Source: Candidatus Eiseniibacteriota bacterium (GTDB taxonomy: Bacteria > Joyebacterota > Joyebacteria > Joyebacterales > Joyebacteraceae). Taken from it: 5,308 nt of DNA. The notes below the pieces were generated by a model. It had not been told where the DNA came from. It did no database searches and worked only from the letters and a program-made list of their open reading frames with translations. The translations under genes were made by a program, and so were the position numbers. The DNA lies in assembly GCA_030610515.1 (NCBI GenBank), contig JAUWRQ010000116.1:1-5308 (forward strand), written 5' to 3'. Numbering within the stretch: the first letter of the stretch is position 1; every line of letters starts with the position of its first letter. Positions 1 through 5,308 of this stretch are shown piece after piece.

Positions 1-629
1 ACCTGCCGGCCATGGACGACGACGACGTCCGCCGCGGTCGACCGACGTGCCACCGAGCATTCGACGAGGCCACGGCGATCCTGGCGGGAGACGCGCTCCT
101 GACGCTGGCGTTCGAGCTCGTGGCGTGCGCGGAAGGGCTCGCGCCCGAGCGCCGGGTCGCGATAGCCCGTGAGCTCGCGGTAGCCAACGGTAGCCGTGGA
201 ATGGTCGGCGGCCAGGTCGGCGACATGGAGGGCGAGGGATCCGAGCCGACTGTCGAAGGCGTCACGTTCATCCACACGCGCAAGACGGCGATGCCGCTCG
301 AGGCGGCGGTCCGGATCGGGGGCCTCGCTGCAGGGGCGGACGAGAGAGCGATGGCCGCTCTCGGCGCCTACGGACGGGCGATGGGGCTCGCGTTCCAGAT
401 AGCCGACGATCTCCTGGATGTCACGGGGACCGCGGAGGAGATGGGGAAGGCCGTCGGCAAGGACGAGGGCAGGGGCAAGCTTACGTACCCGTCCGCCGTC
501 GGGGTCGACGTCGCCCGCGCGCGGGCGCGTGAGTTGACTGACGAGGCTGTCGCGGCGCTTGAGCCGTTCGGCGACGCGGCGTGGGCGCTCAGAGGCATCG
601 CTACGTACGTGATCGAGAGACGGAGCTAG
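1..629 (+). CDS. ispA: Polyprenyl diphosphate synthase (FPP/GGPP synthase family), 5'-truncated
   Basis: Trans-prenyltransferase that condenses isopentenyl diphosphate with allylic diphosphates in the cytosol to give C15-C20 prenyl diphosphates for quinone, carotenoid or lipid-carrier synthesis. The frame is open from the window edge. Bases 1-2 fit the end of an Asp codon, so the first visible residues, (D)LPAMDDDDVRRGRPT, are the first aspartate-rich motif with its RRG-PT tail. The ATG at 12 is therefore internal, and roughly the N-terminal third is missing. Further family marks are GMVGGQ (bases ~201-218), the conserved K-T pair in HTRKTA (Lys codon at 282), the second aspartate-rich motif Q-IA-DDLLD (Asp codons 405-419), and GKAVGKDEGRGKLTYP near 447-494. 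The stop is TAG 627-629, 5 bases before dxs, which implies co-transcription. Product chain length (farnesyl or geranylgeranyl) cannot be judged because the residues before the first Asp motif are outside the window. The ispA symbol is therefore family-level. Confidence 0.93.
   Translation, partial: LPAMDDDDVRRGRPTCHRAFDEATAILAGDALLTLAFELVACAEGLAPERRVAIARELAVANGSRGMVGGQVGDMEGEGSEPTVEGVTFIHTRKTAMPLEAAVRIGGLAAGADERAMAALGAYGRAMGLAFQIADDLLDVTGTAEEMGKAVGKDEGRGKLTYPSAVGVDVARARARELTDEAVAALEPFGDAAWALRGIATYVIERRS
622..625 (+). promoter_or_regulatory. Ribosome binding site deciding the dxs start
   Basis: GGAG lies 9 bases upstream of ATG 635, and a second purine run, AGGA (628-631), sits closer in. The only longer in-frame option, GTG at 581, lies inside the prenyl synthase gene and would add 18 residues with no resemblance to DXS. 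The ATG at 635 is therefore preferred. The site lies within the last codons of the upstream gene, so translation of the two is probably coupled. Confidence 0.65.
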
Positions 630-634
630 GACGA

Positions 635-2512
635 ATGCTCGAGAGAATCGACTCACCAGACGATCTCAAGAAGCTCGACGTGAGCGACCTTCCTGAACTG
701 GCGGAGGAGATCCGCCAGGAGATCATCCGCGTCGTCTCGCGGACCGGCGGACACCTCGCTCCTAGTCTTGGTGCCGTGGAGATCACGATCGCCCTCCACT
801 ACGTCTTCGACTCACCCCGCGACAAGATCATCTGGGACGTCGGTCACCAGAGCTACGCGCACAAGCTCCTGACCGGAAGACGAGACCGGTTCGAGACGAT
901 CAGACAGGCCGGCGGTCTGGCGGGCTTCCCCAGGAGGGAGGAGAGCCCGCACGACGCGTTCAACACGGGGCACTCGTCGACCTCGATATCCGCGGCGCTC
1001 GGGATGGCCTGCGCGCGCGACTTCCTGGGCGATGACAACCACGCCATAGCGGTCATCGGTGACGGAGCGATGACGGGCGGGCTCGCCTTCGAGGGAATGA
1101 ACCAGGCGGGGCACCTCAAGAAGAACCTCATGGTCGTCCTGAACGACAACCGCATGTCGATCTCGAAGAACGTGGGCGCGCTGTCGCAGTATCTGACAAG
1201 GCTCCGCTCCGCTCCCACCTTCCAGCGCCTCGAATCGGAGGTCTGGGACATCCTCGGACGGGTCCCGGCCATCGGCGAACGCACGAGGACGCTTGCGAGC
1301 AAGGCGCTCGAGGGCATACGCGGGGTGTTCGTGCCCGGCCTCTTCTTCGAGGAACTGGGCTTCAAGTACTTCGGCCCGCTCGACGGCCACGACGTCGAGC
1401 TGCTCGTCGAGGCGTTCGAGAGGCTCAAGCTGACGGAAGGCCCCCTGCTGGTGCACGTCATCACCACGAAGGGGAAGGGTTACACGCACGCCGAGGACGA
1501 CGCGCCGAAGTTCCACGGCATCGGGGCGTTCGACAAGACTACCGGCTCGTGCACCTCGAAGCCCTCCGCGATCTCCTACACGGAGGCCTTCGGGCGCACG
1601 CTCGCGACTCTCGCGGAGGACGACGAGCGGATCGTCGGAATCACCGCAGCCATGCCTGCTGGAACGGGGCTCTCGTATCTTGCGAAGCGTTGTCCCGACC
1701 GGTTCTTCGACGTCGGGATCGCGGAGCAGCACGCGGTGACGTTCGCTGCCGGGCTCGCGTCACAGGGCATGAAGCCGTTCGTGGTCATCTACTCCACGTT
1801 TCTGCAGAGGGCGTATGACCAGATCATCCACGACGTCTGTCTGCAGAACCTCCCGGTCCGGTTCATGATCGACCGCGGGGGCTTGGTGGGAGACGACGGA
1901 CCGACGCATCACGGGGTTTTCGATCTCACGTTCCTGCGTGCCGTTCCGAATCTCGTCGTCATGTCGCCCAAAGACGAAAACGAGCTCGCGTCGATGGTTC
2001 GCACGGCGGCCGAGCACGACGACGGACCCATCGCGGTGCGGTATCCGCGCGGAGCGGGGCGCGGCGTGCAGATGGACCTGGAGCCGCCGGCGCTTCACAT
2101 CGGCCGGGCGGAGATTCTTCGTGAGGGCTCCGATCTCTCGATCATCGCGATCGGCTCGATGGTCTGTGTTGCGGAGGCTGCCGCGGAGGAACTCGCAGGT
2201 GTAGGGATCGAAGCGTCCGTGGTGAACGCGAGGTTCGCGAAGCCGCTTGACCGAGAGGTCATCGTCGCGGATGCGAGGAGGACCGGGCGAGTGCTGACGC
2301 TCGAGGAGAACGCGGCGGCCGGAGGATTCGGAGCGGCGGTGGCGGAACTCCTGCAGGCGGAGGGAGTCGACGACGTCGTTTTGAGGATCGCGGGCATCCC
2401 GGATGCGTTCGTGACGCACGGCGGCTGCGACGTTCTGCTCGCGGACTGTGGTCTCGATGTCGCGTCGATCGTCAGGCGCGGACGGATACTTGTGAAGGGC
2501 GCCAACGTGTAG
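635..2512 (+). CDS. dxs: 1-deoxy-D-xylulose-5-phosphate synthase
   Basis: Cytosolic thiamine-diphosphate enzyme that condenses pyruvate and glyceraldehyde 3-phosphate to DXP and CO2, the first step of the MEP isoprenoid pathway and a branch to thiamine and pyridoxal. From ATG 635 the protein is 625 residues, the normal length (E. coli has 620). Domain I (about 1-300) carries TGGH with His40, DVGHQSYAHK (68-77), FNTGHSSTSIS (109-119), and the ThDP/Mg motif from GDG (142-144) to NDN (170-172). Domain II (about 313-478) carries the cofactor-activating glutamate in VGIAEQHAVTFAAG (Glu364), GDDGPTHHGVFDL (419-431), and YPRG (470-473). Domain III (about 490-620) is the transketolase C-terminal domain, with NARFAKPLD and LEENAAAGGFG. 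All key residues expected for the family are present, and no frameshift is seen. It starts 5 bases after the prenyl synthase stop and ends 18 bases before nadK, so it is very likely part of one operon with them. Confidence 0.98.
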   Translation: MLERIDSPDDLKKLDVSDLPELAEEIRQEIIRVVSRTGGHLAPSLGAVEITIALHYVFDSPRDKIIWDVGHQSYAHKLLTGRRDRFETIRQAGGLAGFPRREESPHDAFNTGHSSTSISAALGMACARDFLGDDNHAIAVIGDGAMTGGLAFEGMNQAGHLKKNLMVVLNDNRMSISKNVGALSQYLTRLRSAPTFQRLESEVWDILGRVPAIGERTRTLASKALEGIRGVFVPGLFFEELGFKYFGPLDGHDVELLVEAFERLKLTEGPLLVHVITTKGKGYTHAEDDAPKFHGIGAFDKTTGSCTSKPSAISYTEAFGRTLATLAEDDERIVGITAAMPAGTGLSYLAKRCPDRFFDVGIAEQHAVTFAAGLASQGMKPFVVIYSTFLQRAYDQIIHDVCLQNLPVRFMIDRGGLVGDDGPTHHGVFDLTFLRAVPNLVVMSPKDENELASMVRTAAEHDDGPIAVRYPRGAGRGVQMDLEPPALHIGRAEILREGSDLSIIAIGSMVCVAEAAAEELAGVGIEASVVNARFAKPLDREVIVADARRTGRVLTLEENAAAGGFGAAVAELLQAEGVDDVVLRIAGIPDAFVTHGGCDVLLADCGLDVASIVRRGRILVKGANV

Positions 2513-2514
2513 CG

Positions 2515-2521
2515 AAGGAGG
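2515..2521 (+). promoter_or_regulatory. Strong Shine-Dalgarno site deciding the nadK start
   Basis: AAGGAGG, a near-perfect anti-16S match, ends 9 bases before ATG 2531. The in-frame GTG at 2522 abuts this site with no spacer and so cannot be the start. The site occupies most of the 18-base gap between dxs and nadK and is the strongest ribosome binding site in the window. Confidence 0.8.
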
Positions 2522-2530
2522 GTGCGCGCG

Positions 2531-3397
2531 ATGAAGACGGTCGGCATCGTGGCCAACCCGGCGAAGGAAGGACTCGCGGAGGCCTTCGGTCTCGTTCGCG
2601 AGTGGTCACTGCGCTTCGGCCTCGACCTTGTCGTCGACGAACGATGTTCGGCGGAGGTGACCGGTGACGTGCGGAGGGCCGGCTCGCCGGACATAGAGAA
2701 CGAGGCGGATCTCATCTTCGCTTTCGGAGGCGACGGGACGCTGCTCTACGCGGCCCGAAGCGTGGCCGAGCTCGGCAAGGAGACGCCCATCATCGGCGTC
2801 AACATGGGGAGCCTCGGTTTTCTCACGCAGATCCCGCGAGAGGAACTGCCCGACGTCCTCGCCACGCTCGATCCTACGTCTCTGCCCGTGAGCGAGCGGA
2901 TGATGCTCGCCACTCGGCTCGAGGGTGAGGAGGTCGAGCGAGTCGCACTGAACGATGTCGTCATCGCTAGGGGCGCCGAGTCCAGAATGCTCTCGTTCGA
3001 GGCGAGGGTCGGGGGAGAGGTCGTCACGCGGTACGCGGCCGACGGGCTCGTGTTGGCGACGCCGACGGGCTCGACTGCTCACGCGCTCTCAGCGGGGGGT
3101 CCGATCGTGATCCCATCTGTCGAGGCGATCATCGTGACGCCGATCTGCCCTCACACGCTCTCGATCAGACCGCTCGTGGTCGATCCGGACGCCGTGTTCG
3201 AGATCGAGATGCTCTCGAGCGACGACCGCACCGTCGTCACGACCGACGGATCCAAGGCCTTCGGTGTCGGTCAGGGGGACACCGTCGTGGTGAAGAGGGC
3301 CGAGTCGAGAACGCAGCTCGTCGACGTAGCGGGATACACGTACTACGAGATACTGACCAGGAAGATGCGGTGGGCCGGACGGGTGAGAGAGAGGTAG
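2531..3397 (+). CDS. nadK: NAD kinase
   Basis: Cytosolic enzyme that phosphorylates NAD at the 2' position of the adenosine ribose to give NADP, using ATP or polyphosphate. From ATG 2531 it is 288 residues, close to E. coli NadK (292). The N-terminal Rossmann-like half has VGIVANP (4-10), FAFGGDGTLL (63-72, with the catalytic Asp68 in GGDGT) and GVNMGSLGFL (89-98). The C-terminal beta-sandwich half has ALNDVVI (139-145), the long signature DGLVLATPTGSTAHALSAGG (171-190), PICPHTLSIRP (204-214) and TTDGS (237-241). The usual GSTAY reads GSTAH here, a mild variant. Translation is probably strong given the leader. The gene ends 2 bases before the phosphatidyltransferase start. In this setting it can supply NADP(H) for DXP reductoisomerase and lipid synthesis (inference). 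Confidence 0.97.
   Translation: MKTVGIVANPAKEGLAEAFGLVREWSLRFGLDLVVDERCSAEVTGDVRRAGSPDIENEADLIFAFGGDGTLLYAARSVAELGKETPIIGVNMGSLGFLTQIPREELPDVLATLDPTSLPVSERMMLATRLEGEEVERVALNDVVIARGAESRMLSFEARVGGEVVTRYAADGLVLATPTGSTAHALSAGGPIVIPSVEAIIVTPICPHTLSIRPLVVDPDAVFEIEMLSSDDRTVVTTDGSKAFGVGQGDTVVVKRAESRTQLVDVAGYTYYEILTRKMRWAGRVRER
3391..3394 (+). promoter_or_regulatory. Ribosome binding site deciding the phosphatidyltransferase start
   Basis: GAGG, the end of a longer GAGAGAGAGG purine run (3385-3394), lies 5 bases before ATG 3400. It is embedded in the last codons of nadK. An upstream in-frame GTG at 3370 would overlap nadK by 28 bases and add ten charged residues not expected for this family. Confidence 0.6.
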
Positions 3398-3399
3398 TC

Positions 3400-4017
3400 A
3401 TGCGGACGGACGGGCCGAGGCTCCGGGACATCACTGCTCCGCCCAACGTTATCTCCATTCTGAGGCTCGCGCTCGTTCCCGTCGCGCTGTGGTTCCTGTG
3501 GTCGGGGGAGCGCGCGATCGCGGTCGCGGTTCTCCTGGTAATGATCGCGAGCGACAGCCTCGACGGCTACGTGGCGCGAAGGACGGGGAGGATTACCGAG
3601 CTTGGGAAGATCCTCGATCCGCTGGCCGACAAAGTGGCGGTCGATTCCGTGCTCGCCTTTCTGGTAGTCAGGGGTGAGTTTCCCCTCTGGGCGCTGGTCT
3701 TCCTGGTGCTGCGGGATCTGGCCATAGCGACGACGGCGCTCTCGCTCGCGCGGAGACTCGGCAGCGTTCCGCCGTCGAACGCGGTCGGCAAAGCGACGAT
3801 CGTGGCGCTGGCGGGCCTGACGATTGCGTACGTTGCCGACCTTAAGGTTCTGGAGGGACCATTCCTCATCGTTGCGGTTGGGCTGGCCGCGGTCTCGCTC
3901 GTATCGTACGGGAGAGTCGCCGCGGCCGCGCGCGGGAGCGCTTCGGGGGCACCGGCGAGCGGTTCGGACGCGGCTCCGGCGAGCGGTTCAGAGGCGTCGC
4001 GGACCGGGGAAAGGTGA
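3400..4017 (+). CDS. pgsA: CDP-alcohol phosphatidyltransferase, probably CDP-diacylglycerol-glycerol-3-phosphate 3-phosphatidyltransferase
   Basis: Integral membrane enzyme expected to transfer the phosphatidyl group from CDP-diacylglycerol to glycerol 3-phosphate, the committed step to phosphatidylglycerol and cardiolipin. The 205-residue product contains a complete CDP-OH-P signature, D-x2-DG-x2-AR-x8-G-x3-D-x3-D, at residues 52-77 (Asp52, Asp55, Gly56, Ala59, Arg60, Gly69, Asp73, Asp77). It begins with PNVISILRLALVP (15-27), typical of PgsA. Hydrophobic spans near 16-34, 36-51, 80-92, 95-118, 130-147 and 153-172 fit the six-helix fold. SNAVGKATIVAL (126-137) resembles the PgsA S-x2-GK-x-KT region. 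Residues 178-205 form a hydrophilic Ala/Ser/Gly tail with an 8-residue tandem repeat, unlikely to be catalytic. Other alcohol acceptors (inositol phosphate, serine) cannot be excluded by reading alone, but the start motif favours PgsA. The gene is 2 bases from both neighbours. Confidence 0.88.
   Translation: MRTDGPRLRDITAPPNVISILRLALVPVALWFLWSGERAIAVAVLLVMIASDSLDGYVARRTGRITELGKILDPLADKVAVDSVLAFLVVRGEFPLWALVFLVLRDLAIATTALSLARRLGSVPPSNAVGKATIVALAGLTIAYVADLKVLEGPFLIVAVGLAAVSLVSYGRVAAAARGSASGAPASGSDAAPASGSEASRTGER
3949..3996 (+). repeat. Two-copy 24-base in-frame tandem repeat in the pgsA tail
   Basis: Copies at 3949-3972 and 3973-3996 differ at only a few positions and encode APASGSDA and APASGSEA. 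A degenerate partial unit (SASG) precedes them. The repeat makes a flexible, low-complexity C-terminal extension after the last membrane helix. It looks like local slippage or duplication rather than a functional domain. Confidence 0.85.
4006..4014 (+). promoter_or_regulatory. Ribosome binding site of the DUF362 gene, inside the end of pgsA
   Basis: GGGGAAAGG combines two purine cores: GGGGA, 9 bases from ATG 4020, and AAAGG, 5 bases from it. A GTG at 4014 overlapping the pgsA stop (GTGA) is in frame and would add two residues. The ATG has much better spacing and is preferred. Either way the gene is positioned for translational coupling with pgsA. Confidence 0.6.
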
Positions 4018-4019
4018 CC

Positions 4020-5156
4020 ATGCCTGCTGCACGCGGAAGCAAGGTGTACTTCCTCACGGCCGAGGGCGGCTCCGACGGGATCGCCGCCGGGCTCCACGAT
4101 CTGCTCGACGCGAGCGGCGTGGGGGCGGCTCTGGGGGAGAGCGGGATCGTCGCCGTCAAGATGCACTTCGGAGAGAGCGTCGACACGGGGCACGTGAGGC
4201 CTCATCTCATCCGACGCGTGGTCTCGTGGCTCACGAAGCGCGGGACCCGTCCCTTCGTCACCGACACGAACACGCTCTACAGAGGCACGAGGAGCGACTC
4301 CGTCGCGCACCTCCGTACGGCCGCGGAGCACGGGTTCACACAGCAGGCTCTGGACGCACCCGTCATGATCGCCGACGGCCTGCACGGGACGAGCGAGATC
4401 CGGCTTCCGGCGCCCGGCACGCTGGTTGGTGAGGCGCCCATCGCCGCCGAGCTCGTGAAGGCCGACGCCATCATCTCGGTCGCGCACTTCAAGGGACACG
4501 AGCTCTCCGGATTCGGTGGGGCCATCAAGAACTTAGGGATGGGAGGCGCGTCCCGGGCCGGGAAGCTCGACCAACACTCGACGACCAAGCCGTACATCCG
4601 CGAGGGTTGCGTAGCGTGCGGCGTATGCGCCACCTGGTGTCCGGTCGACGCGATCACCGTGGGGGAGACGGCCTCCATCGATGAGAGCATCTGCATCGGC
4701 TGCGGCGAGTGCATCGCCGTGTGCCCAGAGAAGTGCGTGGGCATACGCTGGAACGAATCGACTGACATCTTCCAGAAGAAGATGGTAGAATACCTTGGTG
4801 CCGTCGCGTCCGCCAAGAGCGGCCGGGTCGCCTACGTGAACTTCATCACCGACGTACATCCCGTCTGCGACTGTTACGGTACCGCGAAGACCGCCATCGT
4901 TCCCGACGTCGGCGTGACCGTGTCCCTGGACCCCGTCGCGGTCGATCAGGCGTCGTACGACCTCGTCAATGCGGCCCCGGTGGCCAAGGGGAGCGAACTG
5001 TCGTCGGGTTATCGCAGGGGAGCGGACAAGTTCCGCGATCTGCACAAGGACGTCGACCCGACTGTGCAACTCAGATACGCCGAAGAGCTGGGTCTCGGGA
5101 CACGGGACTACGAGCTCATCGACATTCGTGAGAGCGCCCGTAGCTCAGTTGGATAG
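4020..5156 (+). CDS. DUF362 domain protein with two [4Fe-4S] ferredoxin motifs
   Basis: Uncharacterised iron-sulfur protein family (DUF362); its reaction is not known to me. From ATG 4020 it has 378 residues, with no signal peptide or membrane span, so it is probably cytosolic. The N-terminal half has VAVKMHFGE (44-52), FVTDTNTLYRG (79-89), and the family hallmark SVAHFKGHELSGFGGAIKNLGMG (153-175, key residues HFKGH and GG-IKNLGMG). An inserted bacterial-type 2[4Fe-4S] ferredoxin module follows: C197-x2-C200-x2-C203-x3-C207-P and C225-x2-C228-x2-C231-x3-C235-P, with an extra Cys239. The C-terminal part has the conserved PVCDCYG (281-287; Cys283, Cys285) and VSLDPVAVDQASYDL (301-315), and ends near YELIDI. 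The frame then adds nine residues, RESARSSVG, and stops inside the D-loop of the tRNA gene, a 23-base overlap. A role in electron transfer or Fe-S-dependent catalysis is inference. It is probably the last cistron of the operon. Confidence 0.9.
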   Translation: MPAARGSKVYFLTAEGGSDGIAAGLHDLLDASGVGAALGESGIVAVKMHFGESVDTGHVRPHLIRRVVSWLTKRGTRPFVTDTNTLYRGTRSDSVAHLRTAAEHGFTQQALDAPVMIADGLHGTSEIRLPAPGTLVGEAPIAAELVKADAIISVAHFKGHELSGFGGAIKNLGMGGASRAGKLDQHSTTKPYIREGCVACGVCATWCPVDAITVGETASIDESICIGCGECIAVCPEKCVGIRWNESTDIFQKKMVEYLGAVASAKSGRVAYVNFITDVHPVCDCYGTAKTAIVPDVGVTVSLDPVAVDQASYDLVNAAPVAKGSELSSGYRRGADKFRDLHKDVDPTVQLRYAEELGLGTRDYELIDIRESARSSVG

Positions 5157-5210
5157 AGCACTGGATTCCGGTTCCAGGGGTCGGAGGTTCGAATCCTCTC
5201 GGGCGTGCCA
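5134..5210 (+). tRNA. tRNA-Arg, anticodon CCG, CCA encoded
   Basis: A full cloverleaf can be folded. The acceptor stem is GCGCCCG (5134-5140) with CGGGCGT (5200-5206), closed by a G1-U72 wobble, then discriminator G5207 and CCA 5208-5210. The D-stem is GCTC/GAGC (5143-5146, 5156-5159), with G18-G19 and A20 in the loop; A20 is a known arginine identity element. The anticodon stem is CTGGA/TCCAG (5161-5165, 5173-5177), with loop TTCCGGT. That places CCG at 5168-5170 and G37 after it, so the tRNA reads codon CGG. The variable loop is GGGTC. The T-stem is GGAGG/CCTCT with loop TTCGAAT (5188-5194). C35 is also arginine-specific. The overall sequence closely resembles the E. coli CGG-reading tRNA-Arg, including G73. 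Its 5' end overlaps the DUF362 reading frame, and no separate promoter is obvious upstream, so it may be co-transcribed with that gene. Confidence 0.97.
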
Positions 5211-5216
5211 CTTCGT

Positions 5217-5249
5217 GTCGGGCCGGCGGCGTGCGTCGCCGGCCCCGAC
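5217..5249 (+). terminator. GC-rich hairpin after the tRNA, possible transcription terminator
   Basis: The left arm 5217-5230 pairs with the right arm 5235-5249. This gives 14 pairs (one G-U) interrupted by a single bulged C at 5243, around a four-base loop. It begins 6 bases after the tRNA CCA, where an operon or tRNA terminator would be expected. No T-run follows (the next bases are CGAATACAG), so it is not a canonical intrinsic terminator. It may work without a U-tract, protect the 3' end, or be an incidental hairpin in GC-rich DNA. Confidence 0.45.
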
Positions 5250-5257
5250 CGAATACA

Positions 5258-5288
5258 GCCGCGGGGGCCGCGCGTGAGGCGCCGCGGC
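5258..5288. repeat. Short inverted repeat GCCGCGG/CCGCGGC
   Basis: Perfect 7-base arms at 5258-5264 and 5282-5288 enclose 17 bases. In DNA this rich in G and C such a match can arise by chance. It could be a second, weaker hairpin downstream of the tRNA. No gene is visible between 5211 and the end of the window. Confidence 0.25.
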
Positions 5289-5308
5289 GGGGGGTGACTC
5301 ATTGAGAC

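Noticed and set aside
12..629. Complete prenyl synthase gene starting at ATG 12
   Set aside because: The residues before and after Met form the internal aspartate-rich motif, so the true start lies upstream of the window.
812..1732. Minus-strand 306-residue open frame opposite dxs
   Set aside because: Long antisense frames are common opposite GC-rich codons. Its Arg/Glu-rich composition matches no known protein, and dxs is unmistakable on the other strand.
3567..4499. Minus-strand 310-residue open frame spanning the pgsA/DUF362 junction
   Set aside because: It crosses two clear plus-strand genes, has low-complexity composition and shows no domain motif. It is a codon-bias shadow.
5050..5133. 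Dedicated promoter for the tRNA within the DUF362 gene
   Set aside because: No convincing -35/-10 pair with proper spacing can be read here, so no promoter is called.
4969..5277. Plus-strand 102-residue frame containing VAQLDRALDSGSRGRRFESS
   Set aside because: This is the matching false peptide from reading through a tRNA in the sense direction. The upstream part is an out-of-frame copy of the DUF362 gene.
5108..5302. Minus-strand 64-residue frame containing RIRTSDPWNRNPVLYPTELRA
   Set aside because: This is the well-known false peptide produced by translating the antisense strand of a tRNA gene. It is fully explained by the tRNA-Arg at 5134-5210.
5134..5308. Integration site for a mobile element at the tRNA 3' end
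   Set aside because: tRNA-Arg genes are frequent attachment sites, but no integrase gene or direct repeat of the tRNA 3' end is visible in the 98 bases that follow.

Overview
The window is a compact, clearly G+C-rich stretch of bacterial chromosome. All of its genes lie on the plus strand. Five protein genes are packed with gaps of 5, 18, 2 and 2 bases and are followed by a tRNA-Arg(CCG) gene. There is no sign of mobile elements, CRISPR, phage genes or plasmid functions. The gene content (non-mevalonate isoprenoid synthesis, NAD kinase, bacterial phospholipid synthase, tRNA with encoded CCA, Shine-Dalgarno leaders) identifies a bacterium. The DUF362 ferredoxin-like protein is common in anaerobes and in uncultured lineages. 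The phylum cannot be fixed from the sequence alone.

Layout: 1-629 is the 3' part of a polyprenyl diphosphate synthase gene (ispA/GGPP-synthase type), cut by the window edge inside its first aspartate-rich motif. 635-2512 is dxs (1-deoxy-D-xylulose-5-phosphate synthase), complete. 2531-3397 is nadK (NAD kinase), complete. 3400-4017 encodes a CDP-alcohol phosphatidyltransferase, most like PgsA, with a short repetitive hydrophilic tail. 4020-5156 encodes a DUF362 protein carrying two [4Fe-4S] ferredoxin motifs. 5134-5210 is tRNA-Arg(CCG), overlapping the last 23 bases of the DUF362 reading frame. 5211-5308 is non-coding as far as visible and holds one strong GC-rich hairpin and a weaker one.

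How the genes fit together (inference): dxs makes the entry metabolite of the MEP pathway, and the prenyl synthase condenses the resulting C5 units into longer prenyl diphosphates. NadK supplies NADP(H), which the next MEP enzyme (DXP reductoisomerase) consumes. The PgsA-like enzyme makes an anionic phospholipid precursor. Together this is a membrane-lipid and isoprenoid supply operon, with an uncharacterised iron-sulfur protein as its last cistron. The core order prenyl synthase-dxs-nadK resembles the common xseB-ispA-dxs-tlyA-nadK bacterial cluster, with tlyA absent between dxs and nadK.

I did not find a convincing new biological system. The most notable points are the DUF362/tRNA overlap, which raises a question about mRNA integrity after RNase P cleavage, and the tight coupling of a DUF362 Fe-S protein to lipid-synthesis genes.
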